Shown here: piece by piece, positions 25,218 to 34,964 of the stretch
How the letters are laid out: each line of letters starts with the position of its first letter
Position numbering within the stretch: position 1 is the first letter of the stretch
NCBI RefSeq assembly: GCF_001691415.1
Contig: NZ_LRRR01000019.1
Coordinates: 22,029 to 86,028, forward strand
Reading direction: 5' to 3'
Source of the DNA: Pararhodobacter sp. CCB-MM2
Lineage (GTDB): Bacteria; Pseudomonadota; Alphaproteobacteria; Rhodobacterales; Rhodobacteraceae
DNA length: 64,000 nucleotides
Made by a program: the position numbers and the translations under genes
Notes under the pieces: model-generated
The model's input: only the letters and a program-made list of their open reading frames with translations
Databases searched by the model: none
Told to the model about the DNA's origin: nothing

Positions 25218-26264
25218 TCAATGCGCGGGCATCACGTCCGGCGAGGTGCGCGGCGCCTGTGCCTGCTGATCCAGCAAGGCCTCCAGCCGCGGGTCCATCA
25301 CGCGCTTCCACAGGGGCGGGAACATCGCCAGCATCGCCATCGCCGGCAGAGGTGCGGGCAGCATGGCCGAACCCTCAGGGAGCGTCAGCTGCGGATAGGG
25401 CCGCGCGGGATGGGCGTGGTGGTCCGAATGGCGCGGCGCGTTCAGCGTCACGGCCGAGGAATACCAACCCTTCGAGTTCCAGGCATGCCAGGGACCGGCA
25501 GCCTCATACCGCCCATTGGGCAGACGGCGGCGGCGCAGCCCGTAATGCTGGACGTAGTCGGCGATCAGCATCTGCGACTGGGTATGGGCGCAGAGCATCA
25601 CATAGATGAACAGCCCCCACGGCCCGGCCAGCACTAAGGTCAGAAGGACCAGCGACAACTCGCCCACCACGTAGAAGACATAGGGATTGCGGCGGCGCGC
25701 CTGACCGCGCTGGCGCAGGGCCTTCTCGGCCTTGTAGCCCGACATGAAGCTGCCGTACCAGGCAAAGGGCAGATAGGACCAAAAGCCGGTGCCCTTGGTG
25801 GCCGAGACCGGGTCCTGCGGCGTCGCCACATAGGGGTGATGCACCAGCCGGTGGGCCGAGACATGGTGGCCGAACAGGAAAGCGATGTAGACCGTGGTCC
25901 CCAGCCGCGTCATCAGCCGGTCCGAGCGGTGGATCAGCTCATGCGAGGCCGGATTGCCGACCTGCCCGAAGAACAGGCCGAAGCCGATCATCCCCATCAG
26001 CCAGTCGAAGCCATGCAGGTTCGAGCTCATCGCCCAGACGCCCAGCGGCAGATGCGTCAGCTGCAGTATCCCCAGCACCACCAACAGACCGTCGCCCACG
26101 GGCAGCTCGCGCCCATCAGTGGGGTCTGGCAATTGGTCCATCACGATCCACATCAGGCCGATGGAAAACGGCGCGGCCCAGAGGACCGGGCCACCGTACA
26201 AAGCCCCCGGGATCAGCAGGATGGCGGGCAGGAATGTGGCGAAAGTGTAGATGAACAGGCGCAT
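25218..26264 (-). CDS. alkB: Alkane 1-monooxygenase (AlkB-type)
   Basis: This 348-residue integral-membrane di-iron hydroxylase oxidises medium-chain alkanes or fatty compounds at the terminal carbon. All three histidine clusters are present: HELIHR, GHHVSAHRLVHHPYVATPQDP (first HH through the HHPYV core), and NAPRHSDHHAHPARPYPQL. Six hydrophobic helices surround them. The tract ADYVQHYGLRRR also matches the family. I chose the ATG at 26264 (MRLFIYTF); an ATG at 26297 would add eleven residues. No rubredoxin or rubredoxin reductase gene is in the window, so electron delivery must come from elsewhere. It is divergent from ftsY. Confidence 0.88.
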   Translation of the reverse strand: MRLFIYTFATFLPAILLIPGALYGGPVLWAAPFSIGLMWIVMDQLPDPTDGRELPVGDGLLVVLGILQLTHLPLGVWAMSSNLHGFDWLMGMIGFGLFFGQVGNPASHELIHRSDRLMTRLGTTVYIAFLFGHHVSAHRLVHHPYVATPQDPVSATKGTGFWSYLPFAWYGSFMSGYKAEKALRQRGQARRRNPYVFYVVGELSLVLLTLVLAGPWGLFIYVMLCAHTQSQMLIADYVQHYGLRRRRLPNGRYEAAGPWHAWNSKGWYSSAVTLNAPRHSDHHAHPARPYPQLTLPEGSAMLPAPLPAMAMLAMFPPLWKRVMDPRLEALLDQQAQAPRTSPDVMPAH

Positions 26265-26376
26265 GACACTACCTTGGCAGGCGAACACGGCGAACATAAG
26301 GCTTCACGCCTCTTCCATCCATGCGACTCAGAGGCTAACTGCACAATAAGTAACGGCGCAAGCGACGGGAGAGCCC

Positions 26377-27408
26377 ATGTCCTTCTTCGGCAAGCTCAAG
26401 GAACGGATGTTCCGCTCCTCCTCGAAACTCGACGAGGGGTTGGATGCCTTGGTCTCGGCCGCGCCCGAACCCGAGGCGCCCGATGCCCCCGTCCCCTCGC
26501 CCGCGCCGATCATCGCGCCGGACGCCGCGAAACCGGGTCTGCTGTCGCGCCTGACCGGTCGGCAGGACGCGCCGCGCCGGGTGCTGGATGACGAATTTGT
26601 CGAAGAGCTGGAGGACCTGCTGGTTCAGGCTGATCTGGGCGTCGAGACCGCATTGAAGGTCACCGCCAATATCGCCGCTGGCCGTTTCGGCAAGCGCGTC
26701 ACCACCGACGAGATCAAGCGCGCCCTGTCCGACGAGGTCGCCCGGATCATGGAGCCGGTCGCGCGTCCCCTGCCCCTGTACCCGAGAAAGCCGCAGGTCG
26801 TGCTGGTCGTCGGCGTCAACGGCGCGGGCAAGACCACGACCATCGGCAAGCTCGCCTCGCAATTCCGCGCCGCCGGCAAGAAGGTGATCATCGCCGCCGG
26901 CGACACCTTCCGCGCCGCCGCGGTCGAGCAACTGCAGGTCTGGGGCGAACGCGCCGGCGTGCCGGTGATGACCGCGCCCGAGGGCTCGGACCCCGCGTCG
27001 CTGGCCTTCGACGCGCTGACCCGCGCGCAGGCCGAGGGCGCGGACCTGCTGATGATCGACACCGCAGGCCGTTTGCAGAACCGCGCCGACCTGATGGAAG
27101 AGCTGGCGAAGATCGTCCGCGTGATCCGCAAGAAGGACGAGACCGCGCCGCATAACACGCTGTTGGTGCTGGACGCGACGACCGGCCAGAACGCGGTCAC
27201 GCAGGTCGAGGTCTTCCGGCAGATGGCCGATGTCTCGGGTCTGATCATGACCAAGCTCGACGGCACGGCGCGCGGTGGTGTGCTGGTGGCCTTGGCAGAC
27301 CGCTTCGGCTTGCCGATCCATGCGATCGGCGTGGGCGAGCAGATCGACGACCTGTCCGCCTTCGACCCGCAGGACTTCGCCGACGCCCTGACCGGCCTGT
27401 CGAAGTAA
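26377..27408 (+). CDS. ftsY: Signal recognition particle receptor FtsY
   Basis: This 343-residue SRP GTPase docks ribosome-nascent chain complexes at the membrane. A short Pro-rich acidic N-terminal region (about 20-60) precedes the NG domain. The N-domain has LEDLLVQADLGVETALKV. The G-domain has the P-loop GVNGAGKTTT (about 150-158), DTFRAAA, DTAGR (G3), TKLDGTARGG (G4) and the closing GVGEQIDDL. The gene ends two bases before the converging MgtC gene. Confidence 0.96.
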   Translation: MSFFGKLKERMFRSSSKLDEGLDALVSAAPEPEAPDAPVPSPAPIIAPDAAKPGLLSRLTGRQDAPRRVLDDEFVEELEDLLVQADLGVETALKVTANIAAGRFGKRVTTDEIKRALSDEVARIMEPVARPLPLYPRKPQVVLVVGVNGAGKTTTIGKLASQFRAAGKKVIIAAGDTFRAAAVEQLQVWGERAGVPVMTAPEGSDPASLAFDALTRAQAEGADLLMIDTAGRLQNRADLMEELAKIVRVIRKKDETAPHNTLLVLDATTGQNAVTQVEVFRQMADVSGLIMTKLDGTARGGVLVALADRFGLPIHAIGVGEQIDDLSAFDPQDFADALTGLSK

Positions 27409-27409
27409 C

Positions 27410-27886
27410 CTAGCCCTCGTCCCGCTCGACCAGCCGCAGCAGGGCCAAGACCGCGACCACGATCACCGTGGCCATCGCGGCCAGCAGCTCTTGCCCGGTG
27501 CCGCAGCCCAGACCGACCGCGCCCGCCAACCACAGCGAGGCGCCGGTGGTGACGTTCTTCACCTCGCCCTTCGCCGTGAAGATCGTGCCCGCGGCAAGGA
27601 AGGCCACACCCGCCGTCACCGCCTCGATCATGCGCAGGGGATCGTTGCGCTGCTCGCCGGCCGTGCCGAAATCGAGCGCGCTGATCTCCAGCCCGAGGAT
27701 CACGAACAGGCAGGCCGCGACCGACACGAGGATATGCGTCCGCAGCCCCGCCGCCTTGCGCCGCCACTCTCTCTCGATGCCGATGACGGCGCCCAACACC
27801 ACGGCCACGCAAAGCCGCAACGCCGCGACCGGGGCGGCGACGGCGGATTGAACCGGGGTGAATTCGGCGATTATCATCTCCAACAT
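27410..27886 (-). CDS. MgtC/SapB-family membrane protein
   Basis: This 158-residue membrane protein has four to five hydrophobic segments. The MgtC signature region is seen as LGAVIGIEREWRRKAAGLRTH (about 31-51) and VAFLAAGTIFTAKGEVKNVTTGASLW (about 100-125). Family members modulate magnesium homeostasis, ATP synthase or virulence; some lack the C-terminal cytoplasmic domain, as here. The gene is tail-to-tail with ftsY. A role in magnesium or envelope stress is inferred from the family only. Confidence 0.88.
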   Translation of the reverse strand: MLEMIIAEFTPVQSAVAAPVAALRLCVAVVLGAVIGIEREWRRKAAGLRTHILVSVAACLFVILGLEISALDFGTAGEQRNDPLRMIEAVTAGVAFLAAGTIFTAKGEVKNVTTGASLWLAGAVGLGCGTGQELLAAMATVIVVAVLALLRLVERDEG

Positions 27887-27990
27887 GAGACCTTTTCTAG
27901 GGCCCGCGCGTTATCCGTCCAGTGGGCGGCGTCCCTGTCGCGCAGATCGCCTTCTGTACCCGCGTAACCGTATCCGCAAAGGACGCCCCG

Positions 27991-28932
27991 ATGACCCGCT
28001 CCGCCCTTGCTGCCGCCCTTGCCCTTACGATGACCGCCGCCCCGACGGCACAGGCCCAGACCTTCCCCTTCCCGCCCGAGGCCCCGATGATGGAGAGCAA
28101 CGCCTGCCTGTCCAGCTGGGCGCTGCTGATGGCCTTCCTGGGCGCAACCCCGCCGGAAGGCGAACCCCTCGCGGCACCGGTGACCGAGGAGGGGCATTGC
28201 CGCGTCGACAATGTGTTGGTGCGTAGCCCCCGCCACATCTTCCACGCAGAGCGCATCAGCTGGGCGGCCTCGGGGCTGGAGGCGCTGATGCAGGGCGCCT
28301 TGCCTGACCGGATCGATCTGGTGGCCGAGGGCTTCGGCATGTTGTCGCATGTCGATCAGCCGGTCTGGGACTATGTGATGCTGGCGCAATCGCGCGCCTC
28401 AGCCGGGATGGCCCTGCGCCTCAGCGTCACCCATCGCGAGGGCGTCGTGACCGTGTCGCAAGCCGATATCGATTTCCCCGATGACAGCCGCGCCAGCCTG
28501 ACCGCCACGCTGACCGGGATCGACCCGGCAACGCCAGCCGGAGCATTGCTGCAGACCGCGCGACTGGACATCCACACCGCCGGCCTGTTCGAACGCTATC
28601 TCCTGGCCCCCATTGTCACCGCGTATTTCGACCCGGCCCTGCCGATGGAGCCTCAGGCCGACATGCAGCGCGCGCAGGCAACCGCGCTGGTCACCGCCCT
28701 GCCCGAGGCCAGTTTCCCCCCCGAAACCCGCGCCGCGATGGCCGCCTTCATCGCCGATTTCCCCAATCCGCGCGGCGATCTGGGGATCACGCTCGATGCA
28801 CCAGACGGTATGCGCTTGACGCAACTCGGCCATCTGGGCGGGCTGGAAGGGGCCGAGGCGCTTGCCTCTGCCTTCGAGGGGGTGCAGATCGGGATTTCCT
28901 ATGACCCGATATCCGAAGGCGCCCCCGATTGA
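27991..28932 (+). CDS. Secreted hypothetical protein
   Basis: This 313-residue exported protein of unknown function has a signal peptide (MTRSALAAALALTMTAAPTA, cleavage near AQAQ). Two cysteines (NACLSSW and GHCRVDN) may form a disulfide. The rest is a mixed alpha/beta, largely acidic protein without a motif I recognise. The ATG at 27991 follows AAAGGA. The DMT transporter starts within its stop codon (TTGA overlap), so the two are translationally coupled, which suggests a common process such as export or signalling of a metabolite. Confidence 0.7.
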   Translation: MTRSALAAALALTMTAAPTAQAQTFPFPPEAPMMESNACLSSWALLMAFLGATPPEGEPLAAPVTEEGHCRVDNVLVRSPRHIFHAERISWAASGLEALMQGALPDRIDLVAEGFGMLSHVDQPVWDYVMLAQSRASAGMALRLSVTHREGVVTVSQADIDFPDDSRASLTATLTGIDPATPAGALLQTARLDIHTAGLFERYLLAPIVTAYFDPALPMEPQADMQRAQATALVTALPEASFPPETRAAMAAFIADFPNPRGDLGITLDAPDGMRLTQLGHLGGLEGAEALASAFEGVQIGISYDPISEGAPD

Positions 28933-29828
28933 GTGACTGGCTGATTTCGCACGAGGGCACGCAGACGGGTCTCTACCTGTCGATGACCTTCGCCCTCGCC
29001 GCGGCGGTGCTGCATGCGATCTTCGGCGCCTTGCAGAAGGGCCGCCACGATCCGTGGCTCTCGCGCGCGGGCATCGACATCTTCGCCTTCCTGATGTCCG
29101 CCCCGGTGGCGCTGTTCGTGGTCCCCTGGCCCGAGCCCCACATGTGGCCGATCTTCGCGGGCGTCTATGTCATCCACCTCGTCTACAAGATCCTGCAGGG
29201 CCTGACGTACGAACGTGGGGCCTATACCGTCGTCTACCCGGTCGTGCGCGGCACCGGCCCGCTGTTCGCGGTGATCGGCGCGATCATCTTCTTCGGCGAG
29301 AGCTTCAACCTCTGGCAATGGGCCGGGGTGGGCGTGCTGCTGGCGGGGATCTACGGCCTCGCGCTGTACAACCTGCGCAAGATCACCGTGAACCGAGACA
29401 CGCTGGTCCCGGCGCTCGGCTTTGCCGTGGCAACGGGGGCGATGGTCGCGGTCTACACGACCTATGACGCCTATGGCATCCGCTCGACCGCCGACCCGTT
29501 CACGTTCTTGGCGTGGTTCTTCATGATCGACGCCTTCACCATGCCGATCGTCTTCGCCCGGCGCATGGCACGGATGGCACCGGCGGATCGGGCGAACCTG
29601 CTCAAACGGGGCTTCATCGGCGCGCTGGTGGCCTTCGCCAGCTTCGGCGGCATCATGCTGGCGACGCGCCTCGGGCCCGTCGGGCAGGCAGCGGTGCTGC
29701 GCGAGACCTCGACGGTCTTCGCCGCGCTCATCGGCTGGCTGATGCTGGGCGAAAGTACCGGCCCGCGCCGCGTCGCCCTGATGGGGATGATCGCCGCGGG
29801 GGCGATCATCGTCCAATTGGCGGCTTAA
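28929..29828 (+). CDS. DMT-superfamily (EamA) transporter
   Basis: This 299-residue membrane protein has ten predicted transmembrane helices. Its N-terminal part, [20 protein letters not shown], precedes two EamA repeats; the first ends with [22 protein letters not shown], the second with [20 protein letters not shown], both with the typical GES element. The start is a TTG overlapping the previous stop, so translation should be coupled. It converges with the luciferase-like gene, sharing CTTAAG at the two stops. The substrate is unknown. Confidence 0.87.
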   Translation: MSDWLISHEGTQTGLYLSMTFALAAAVLHAIFGALQKGRHDPWLSRAGIDIFAFLMSAPVALFVVPWPEPHMWPIFAGVYVIHLVYKILQGLTYERGAYTVVYPVVRGTGPLFAVIGAIIFFGESFNLWQWAGVGVLLAGIYGLALYNLRKITVNRDTLVPALGFAVATGAMVAVYTTYDAYGIRSTADPFTFLAWFFMIDAFTMPIVFARRMARMAPADRANLLKRGFIGALVAFASFGGIMLATRLGPVGQAAVLRETSTVFAALIGWLMLGESTGPRRVALMGMIAAGAIIVQLAA

Positions 29829-30823
29829 GCCACCGGTTCCAGCAGGCCCTGCACCACCTCGGCCGCGATCTCGATCGAGCGGATGCGCTTCGCCGGGTCC
29901 CAGATCGCGCCTGTCAGGATCAGCTCGTCGGGCTGGGTGCGGGCGATCAGGCCCTTGAGCTGCGTCTCCAGCGTCTCGGGCCCGCCGGTGGCCGAGAAGC
30001 TGAGTGCGCCCTGCACCTGATGCATGATCGCTGCCGGGATCTCGGCCTCGACATCGCGGATCGGCGGCGGCAGCTTGCCCGGCTGACCCGAGCGCAGCCG
30101 CGCGAAGCTTTGCAGCATCGACGAGCGCAGATAGGTCGCCTCGTCATCCGTCTCGGCGGCGAAGCAGCCCGCGGCGACGATGGCATAGGGGCGCTTCAAG
30201 TAATCCGAGGGCCGGAAGCTGGAGCGGTAGATCGCCAGCGCCTCGTCCAGCGCTTGCGGTGCGAAATGCGAGGCGAAGGCATAGGGCAGGCCCAGATAGG
30301 CCGCCAGCTGCGCGCCATAGAGGCTGGAGCCAAGGATATAGAGCGGCACGTTGGTCCCGGTGCCGGGCACGGCCTGCACCCGCGCTTCGGCATTCTCGCC
30401 GAAATAGGCCAGCAGCTCCATCACGTCCTGTGGGAAGGTATCCTCGGCCTGCATGTGGCGGCGCAGCGCGCGCATGGTGATCTGGTCGGTCCCCGGCGCC
30501 CGGCCGAGCCCGAGGTCGATACGGCCCGGATAGAGCGTCTCCAAAGTGCCGAAGGCCTCGGCCACCGTCAGCGGCGAATGGTTCGGCAGCATGATCCCGC
30601 CCGCGCCCACGCGGATACGGCTGGTTGCGCCCGCGACATGGCCGATGACGACAGCTGTCGCGGCGCTGGCGATGCCGGGCATGTTGTGATGTTCGGCCAG
30701 CCAGAAGCGGTGATAGCCCAGCCGCTCGGCGGCCTGCGCCAGCGCGACCGTGGCCTTCAGCGCATCGGCGGGGGTGCTGCCTTCGGGCACCGGCGACAGA
30801 TCGAGGATGGAAACGTGGTGCAA
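29825..30823 (-). CDS. LLM-class flavin-dependent monooxygenase (MsnO8-like)
   Basis: This 332-residue bacterial-luciferase-like protein uses reduced flavin and oxygen. Family marks are [11 protein letters not shown] at the start, [16 protein letters not shown] (flavin contact), [20 protein letters not shown] and [13 protein letters not shown]. It belongs to the subgroup commonly named MsnO8. Substrate unknown; related enzymes degrade sulfur or other organic compounds. No flavin reductase is adjacent. Confidence 0.87.
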   Translation of the reverse strand: MHHVSILDLSPVPEGSTPADALKATVALAQAAERLGYHRFWLAEHHNMPGIASAATAVVIGHVAGATSRIRVGAGGIMLPNHSPLTVAEAFGTLETLYPGRIDLGLGRAPGTDQITMRALRRHMQAEDTFPQDVMELLAYFGENAEARVQAVPGTGTNVPLYILGSSLYGAQLAAYLGLPYAFASHFAPQALDEALAIYRSSFRPSDYLKRPYAIVAAGCFAAETDDEATYLRSSMLQSFARLRSGQPGKLPPPIRDVEAEIPAAIMHQVQGALSFSATGGPETLETQLKGLIARTQPDELILTGAIWDPAKRIRSIEIAAEVVQGLLEPVA

Positions 30824-30897
30824 AGCGGATCTCCTTTGCCCTGACCTAAGCCGTGGCCCGCCCCGAACAAGACCCGGGGCGGCGGCTTCGCGCCCGC

Positions 30898-32694
30898 TTA
30901 CCCCTCGGTCAGTTCCGCCGCACCGTCGGTGAACTGCAGCCGCGCCAGCCGGGCATAGAGGCCGCCCTGCGCCACCAGCTCGGCATGGGTGCCCTCGGCG
31001 GCGATGCGGCCCTGATCGAAGACCACGATCCGGTCAGCCTTGCGCACGGTGGCCAGACGGTGGGCGACGACGATGGTCGTGCGCCCCTCGGACAGCCGGT
31101 CGACGGCATCCTGCACCAGACGCTCGCTTTCCGCATCCAGCGCCGAGGTCGCCTCGTCGAGCAACAACACCGGCGCGTCGCGCAGGATGGCGCGGGCAAT
31201 GGCAATGCGCTGCTTCTGGCCACCCGAGAGCATCACCCCACGCTCGCCCAGCTGGGTCTCATACCCCTCGGGCAGCTTGGTGATGAAGTCATGCGCGGCA
31301 GCGGCGCGGGCGGCCTCGTCGATTTCGGCATCCGTGGCATCGGGGCGGCCGAAACGGATGTTCTCGCGCGCCGAGGTGGCGAAGATCACCGGGTCCTGCG
31401 GCACCAGCGCCATCGCGCCGCGCAGATCCGCGCGCGACAGGTCGCGCAGGTCGTGGCCGTCCAGCGTCACCGCCCCTTCCTGCGGGTCGTAGAAACGCAT
31501 CAACAGCTGGATGATCGTGGATTTGCCCGCGCCCGAGGGGCCGACCAGCGCCACCGTCTCGCCGGGCTTCACGCTGAGCGAAATCCCGTCCAGCGCCGAT
31601 TGCGTCGGGCGCGAGGGATAGTGGAACCGCACGTTGTCAAAGGCGACGGCGCCCTGCACCGGCGCGGCCAGCAGGCGCGGCTGGGCCGGGTCCTGCACGG
31701 CATCGATGGCCTCCATCATCTCGATCAGACGCTCGGTTGCGCCGGCGGCGCGTTGCAGCTCGCCCCAGATCTCGGACAAGGCGCCGACCGAACCGGCGAC
31801 CAGCACCGAGTAGATCACGAACTGCACCAGCTCGCCGATGGACATGCTGCCTTCGCGCACGTCGATGGCCCCGATCCACAACACGCCGACAATGCCCGAG
31901 AACACCAGCGCTATGATCACCACGGTCATCATCGCGCGGGTGGCGATGCGGATCATGGCGATGTCGAAGCTCTTCTCCGTCACCGTGTCGAAGGCGGCGA
32001 TGGAGCGGGTCTCATGCGTGAAGGCCTGCACGGTCTGCGCGGCGCCGATGGCCTCGGAGGCATTGCCCGACGATTGTGCGATCCAGTCCTGATTCTCGCG
32101 CGAGAGGCGGCGCAGGCGGCGGCCCAAGGTGACGATGGGAATGATCACGGCGGGGACCAGCAGCAGCACAAGGCCCGTCAACTTGGGCGAGGTCAGCGCC
32201 AGCAGGATCAGACCACCGAACAGCATCAGTACGTTGCGAAGCGCCACCGAAACGGAGGAGCCGACAATCGACTGGATCAGCGTCGTGTCGGTGGTGATGC
32301 GCGACAGCACCTCACCTGACAGGATCCGCTCGTAGAAGGCGGGCGACATGCCGATCACACGGGCGAACAGCGCCTTGCGGATATCGGCCACCACGCGTTC
32401 CCCCAACCGGGTGACCATGTAGTAGCGCAGGCCTGTCCCCACGGCGAGCAACCCCGCCAGCGCGAGGGCCGCGACGAAATACTGGTTGAGCAGCACCAGC
32501 TCGCCCGAGCCGAAGCCATCGACCACCCGGCGCACCGCCAAGGGCAGCGCCAGCGAGACCGAGGCCGTCAGCACCAGCGCCACGAAGGCCCCGGCCAGCA
32601 GCCCCTTGTATTGGCCAAGGAACGGCCACAGCCCGGCCAGCGCGCCGATCCGACGCGATCCCGCGCGGGTTTCCGTTTGCGATGCGTCACTCAT
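30898..32694 (-). CDS. ABC exporter, fused permease-ATPase (MsbA-like)
   Basis: This 598-residue half-transporter has six transmembrane helices (about 25-320) fused to an ATPase domain (about 345-590). The ATPase has Walker [10 protein letters not shown], the Q-loop region [11 protein letters not shown], the signature LSGGQKQR, Walker [13 protein letters not shown], and the H-loop VVAHRLATV. Homodimers of this type export lipids or drugs. The Walker residues are intact. The start ([12 protein letters not shown]) is preceded by a short, Arg-poor N-tail without signal peptide. It is divergent from the DUF4139 gene. Confidence 0.92.
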   Translation of the reverse strand: MSDASQTETRAGSRRIGALAGLWPFLGQYKGLLAGAFVALVLTASVSLALPLAVRRVVDGFGSGELVLLNQYFVAALALAGLLAVGTGLRYYMVTRLGERVVADIRKALFARVIGMSPAFYERILSGEVLSRITTDTTLIQSIVGSSVSVALRNVLMLFGGLILLALTSPKLTGLVLLLVPAVIIPIVTLGRRLRRLSRENQDWIAQSSGNASEAIGAAQTVQAFTHETRSIAAFDTVTEKSFDIAMIRIATRAMMTVVIIALVFSGIVGVLWIGAIDVREGSMSIGELVQFVIYSVLVAGSVGALSEIWGELQRAAGATERLIEMMEAIDAVQDPAQPRLLAAPVQGAVAFDNVRFHYPSRPTQSALDGISLSVKPGETVALVGPSGAGKSTIIQLLMRFYDPQEGAVTLDGHDLRDLSRADLRGAMALVPQDPVIFATSARENIRFGRPDATDAEIDEAARAAAAHDFITKLPEGYETQLGERGVMLSGGQKQRIAIARAILRDAPVLLLDEATSALDAESERLVQDAVDRLSEGRTTIVVAHRLATVRKADRIVVFDQGRIAAEGTHAELVAQGGLYARLARLQFTDGAAELTEG

Positions 32695-32903
32695 CGGCGG
32701 CCCCTTCTTTCCCTGAGCCCTTCGCGTTTAGGCAGTCCGGCGCGCGGGGGCAAGCGTCCGGCCCCGTCGCGCGACAATTGGCACCTCTCCGCGCAATCAC
32801 GGGTTGCTGGCTAACAGGTGATCACACCCCCCCTTGGCCTGTGAACGAATGATCTTCACTCTAGGCGCATTCATTCCCACCATTGCCGTCCCCGGAGCGC
32901 GTC

Positions 32904-34850
32904 ATGCTGTTTCACACCCCCACCCTCCAGCTGCGCAGCCGCCTGCGTCGCGCTGTCGTCCTGTCGCTGTCGGGCCTCGTGCTGGCCCTGCCCCTGTCCG
33001 CCGAGACCTCGATCAACGCCGTCACCCTGTCCACGGCGGGCCTCGCCATGATCGAGGCCGAGGGCCAGATGGGGCTGGAGCCGATCACGCTCTCGGTTGC
33101 GCGCGACGATATCGACGACTTCCTCAAGACGCTCTGGGTGCTGGACCCGAACGGCGCGGTGCCCTTCGTCACCATGACTGGGCCGGGCAGCTTCGAGGAC
33201 GCCTTCGCCCATTTCCCCTTCGGCCCGCAGGACGTGACCGACCCCGCCCGCCTGTTCGGCACCATGGTCGGCGCGCCGCTGGTGGTCGAGCGTCGCGGCG
33301 AAAGCTGGGAGGGGCTGAACATGGGCGTGACCCAGCGCCCCGACGAGCATGGCAGCGTCAACGTTCTGAACCTGCAGGCCGAGGACGGCACCCTGCACGC
33401 CTTCGTCATGGATGACGCGCTGGGCGTCCGCTTCGCCGATGCCGCCGATCAGGCCACCCTGCGCGACGCGCTGCGGGCGTGGCGCGGCTCGGCCAACCCG
33501 CGCCGGGTGGAGCTGACGCTCGATTCCGACGACCGCACCCCGCGCGACGTGGGTCTGGTCTATCTGCAGAACGCCCCGCTGTGGCGCACCGCTTGGCGCG
33601 CCGTCGACACCGACGAGGGCATCCGCCTGATCGGCTGGGCCGTGGTCGAGAACACCACCGGCATCGACTGGGACGATGTGGAGCTGACCTTGGCCACCGG
33701 CTCGGTCCGGGCGATCGAGGCGCAGCTTTACGCCCGCACCTATGCGCGTCGCGAACAGGCCAGCACGCCGGAGATCCCGCGCCCCGCCCCCATGGTCGCC
33801 ATGGCCCCCGCCTATCGCGGCGCCGTCGCGGACATGGCCGAGGCCGCCGGCGCGGGACGCGTGCAGATGGAACAGAGCATCGCCTCGATCCCGGTGACCG
33901 CGGATGACGGCGACAGCTTCTCGCGCTTCACCCTGGGCACGCCGGTCACCCTGCCGGCCGGCCAGATGATGAGCGTGCCGTTCCTGTCCGAGATGCTGGA
34001 GGACGCGCGCCTGACCCTCTACCGCGGCGGCCGCGGCGAGAGCCATCCGGTCATCGCGCTGTCCTTGGAGAACCCCCTGCCCCTGCGCCTGCCCGCCGGT
34101 GTCCTGACGCTGTACGAGGACGGGCGCGGCCATGCCGGCGATGCGATGATCCCGGAACTTGCCCCCGGTGCGACCGAGATCGTCGACTTCGCCCTCGATA
34201 CGGCGGTGGAGATCCGCGAGGAGGTCTCGAACACCGAGACGCTGCGCGAATTGCGCCTCGCTCGCGGCGTTCTCTTCATCACCGAGGATCTGGAGCGCCG
34301 CTTCACCTACCGGATCGAAGGCGCGCCCGATGCCGAGCGCGAGATCACCATCGACCATCCGCGTCATTCCGGTTGGACCATCAGCGCCCCCAGCGGAGCC
34401 GAGGAGCGCAACGACGCGTGGCGCTTCGAGGTGCCGGTGGCCGCCGGTGAGCGGGCCTCGCTCAGCGTGACCGAACGCCAGCCGCGCACCCGTCAGATGG
34501 GGGTGATGGACATGGACCTGCCGACGCTGGCATACTGGCAGGGTCGCACCGAGGATGCCGGACTGCGCGACACGCTGGCCCGTGCGGCCGCGATGCGCCA
34601 GCAGATCCTTGATGCCGAGAATGAACAGCGCCGCCTCTCGGGCGAGATGCAGACTCTCGAGCGTGAACAGCAGCGACTGGTCAGCCTGATCGTCCAGCTG
34701 GGCGATGACAGCCAGGCCAACCGCGAGCGTCGCGCCCGTGTCGATGCCATCGACGCCGAGATCACTGCGGCCCGCGAGGCCTCGGCCGCCGCCGCCCAAC
34801 GCGCGACCACGCTGCGCGGCGACCTCGCCGAGCTGATCGGAACGCGCTGA
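32904..34850 (+). CDS. Secreted DUF4139 protein with C-terminal coiled coil
   Basis: This 648-residue exported protein has a signal peptide ending near LPLSAETS (about residue 35). The central part matches the DUF4139 family (mucoidy-inhibitor-like), including LVYLQNAPLWRTAWRAVD and GWAVVENTTGIDWDDVELTLATG. The C-terminal 75 residues form an obvious charged coiled coil (LDAENEQRRLSGEMQTLEREQQ). Related proteins occur in eukaryotes and bacteria with mostly unknown roles. I chose the ATG at 32904; the TTG-start extension is poor. It has a strong terminator at 34910. It is divergent from the ABC exporter. Confidence 0.8.
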   Translation: MLFHTPTLQLRSRLRRAVVLSLSGLVLALPLSAETSINAVTLSTAGLAMIEAEGQMGLEPITLSVARDDIDDFLKTLWVLDPNGAVPFVTMTGPGSFEDAFAHFPFGPQDVTDPARLFGTMVGAPLVVERRGESWEGLNMGVTQRPDEHGSVNVLNLQAEDGTLHAFVMDDALGVRFADAADQATLRDALRAWRGSANPRRVELTLDSDDRTPRDVGLVYLQNAPLWRTAWRAVDTDEGIRLIGWAVVENTTGIDWDDVELTLATGSVRAIEAQLYARTYARREQASTPEIPRPAPMVAMAPAYRGAVADMAEAAGAGRVQMEQSIASIPVTADDGDSFSRFTLGTPVTLPAGQMMSVPFLSEMLEDARLTLYRGGRGESHPVIALSLENPLPLRLPAGVLTLYEDGRGHAGDAMIPELAPGATEIVDFALDTAVEIREEVSNTETLRELRLARGVLFITEDLERRFTYRIEGAPDAEREITIDHPRHSGWTISAPSGAEERNDAWRFEVPVAAGERASLSVTERQPRTRQMGVMDMDLPTLAYWQGRTEDAGLRDTLARAAAMRQQILDAENEQRRLSGEMQTLEREQQRLVSLIVQLGDDSQANRERRARVDAIDAEITAAREASAAAAQRATTLRGDLAELIGTR

Positions 34851-34909
34851 CCGAAAACCCGCCGTTCCGGCAGGAACCCCCCTGAGCACAACAGGGGCGA
34901 GCAGAAGAA

Positions 34910-34947
34910 GAACGGCCACCGGGGGTTCCGGTGGCCGTTCCGTTTTT
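34910..34947 (+). terminator. Intrinsic terminator after the DUF4139 gene
   Basis: A perfect 13-base stem (gaacggccaccgg / ccggtggccgttc) with a 5-base loop gggtt, followed by ccgTTTTT. This is the best intrinsic terminator in the window. Confidence 0.9.
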
Positions 34948-34964
34948 CCGGGCCTGCGCCAGTC

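Noticed and set aside
30853..32319. Plus-strand open frame opposite the ABC exporter gene
   Set aside because: It is Arg/His/Gln-rich with no domain and lies across the ABC exporter, whose Walker and signature motifs are all in place.
32871..34919. Minus-strand open frame opposite the DUF4139 gene
   Set aside because: It runs the full length of the plus-strand gene, is Gly/His/Arg-rich and shows no recognisable domain, while the plus-strand gene has a signal peptide and coiled coil.
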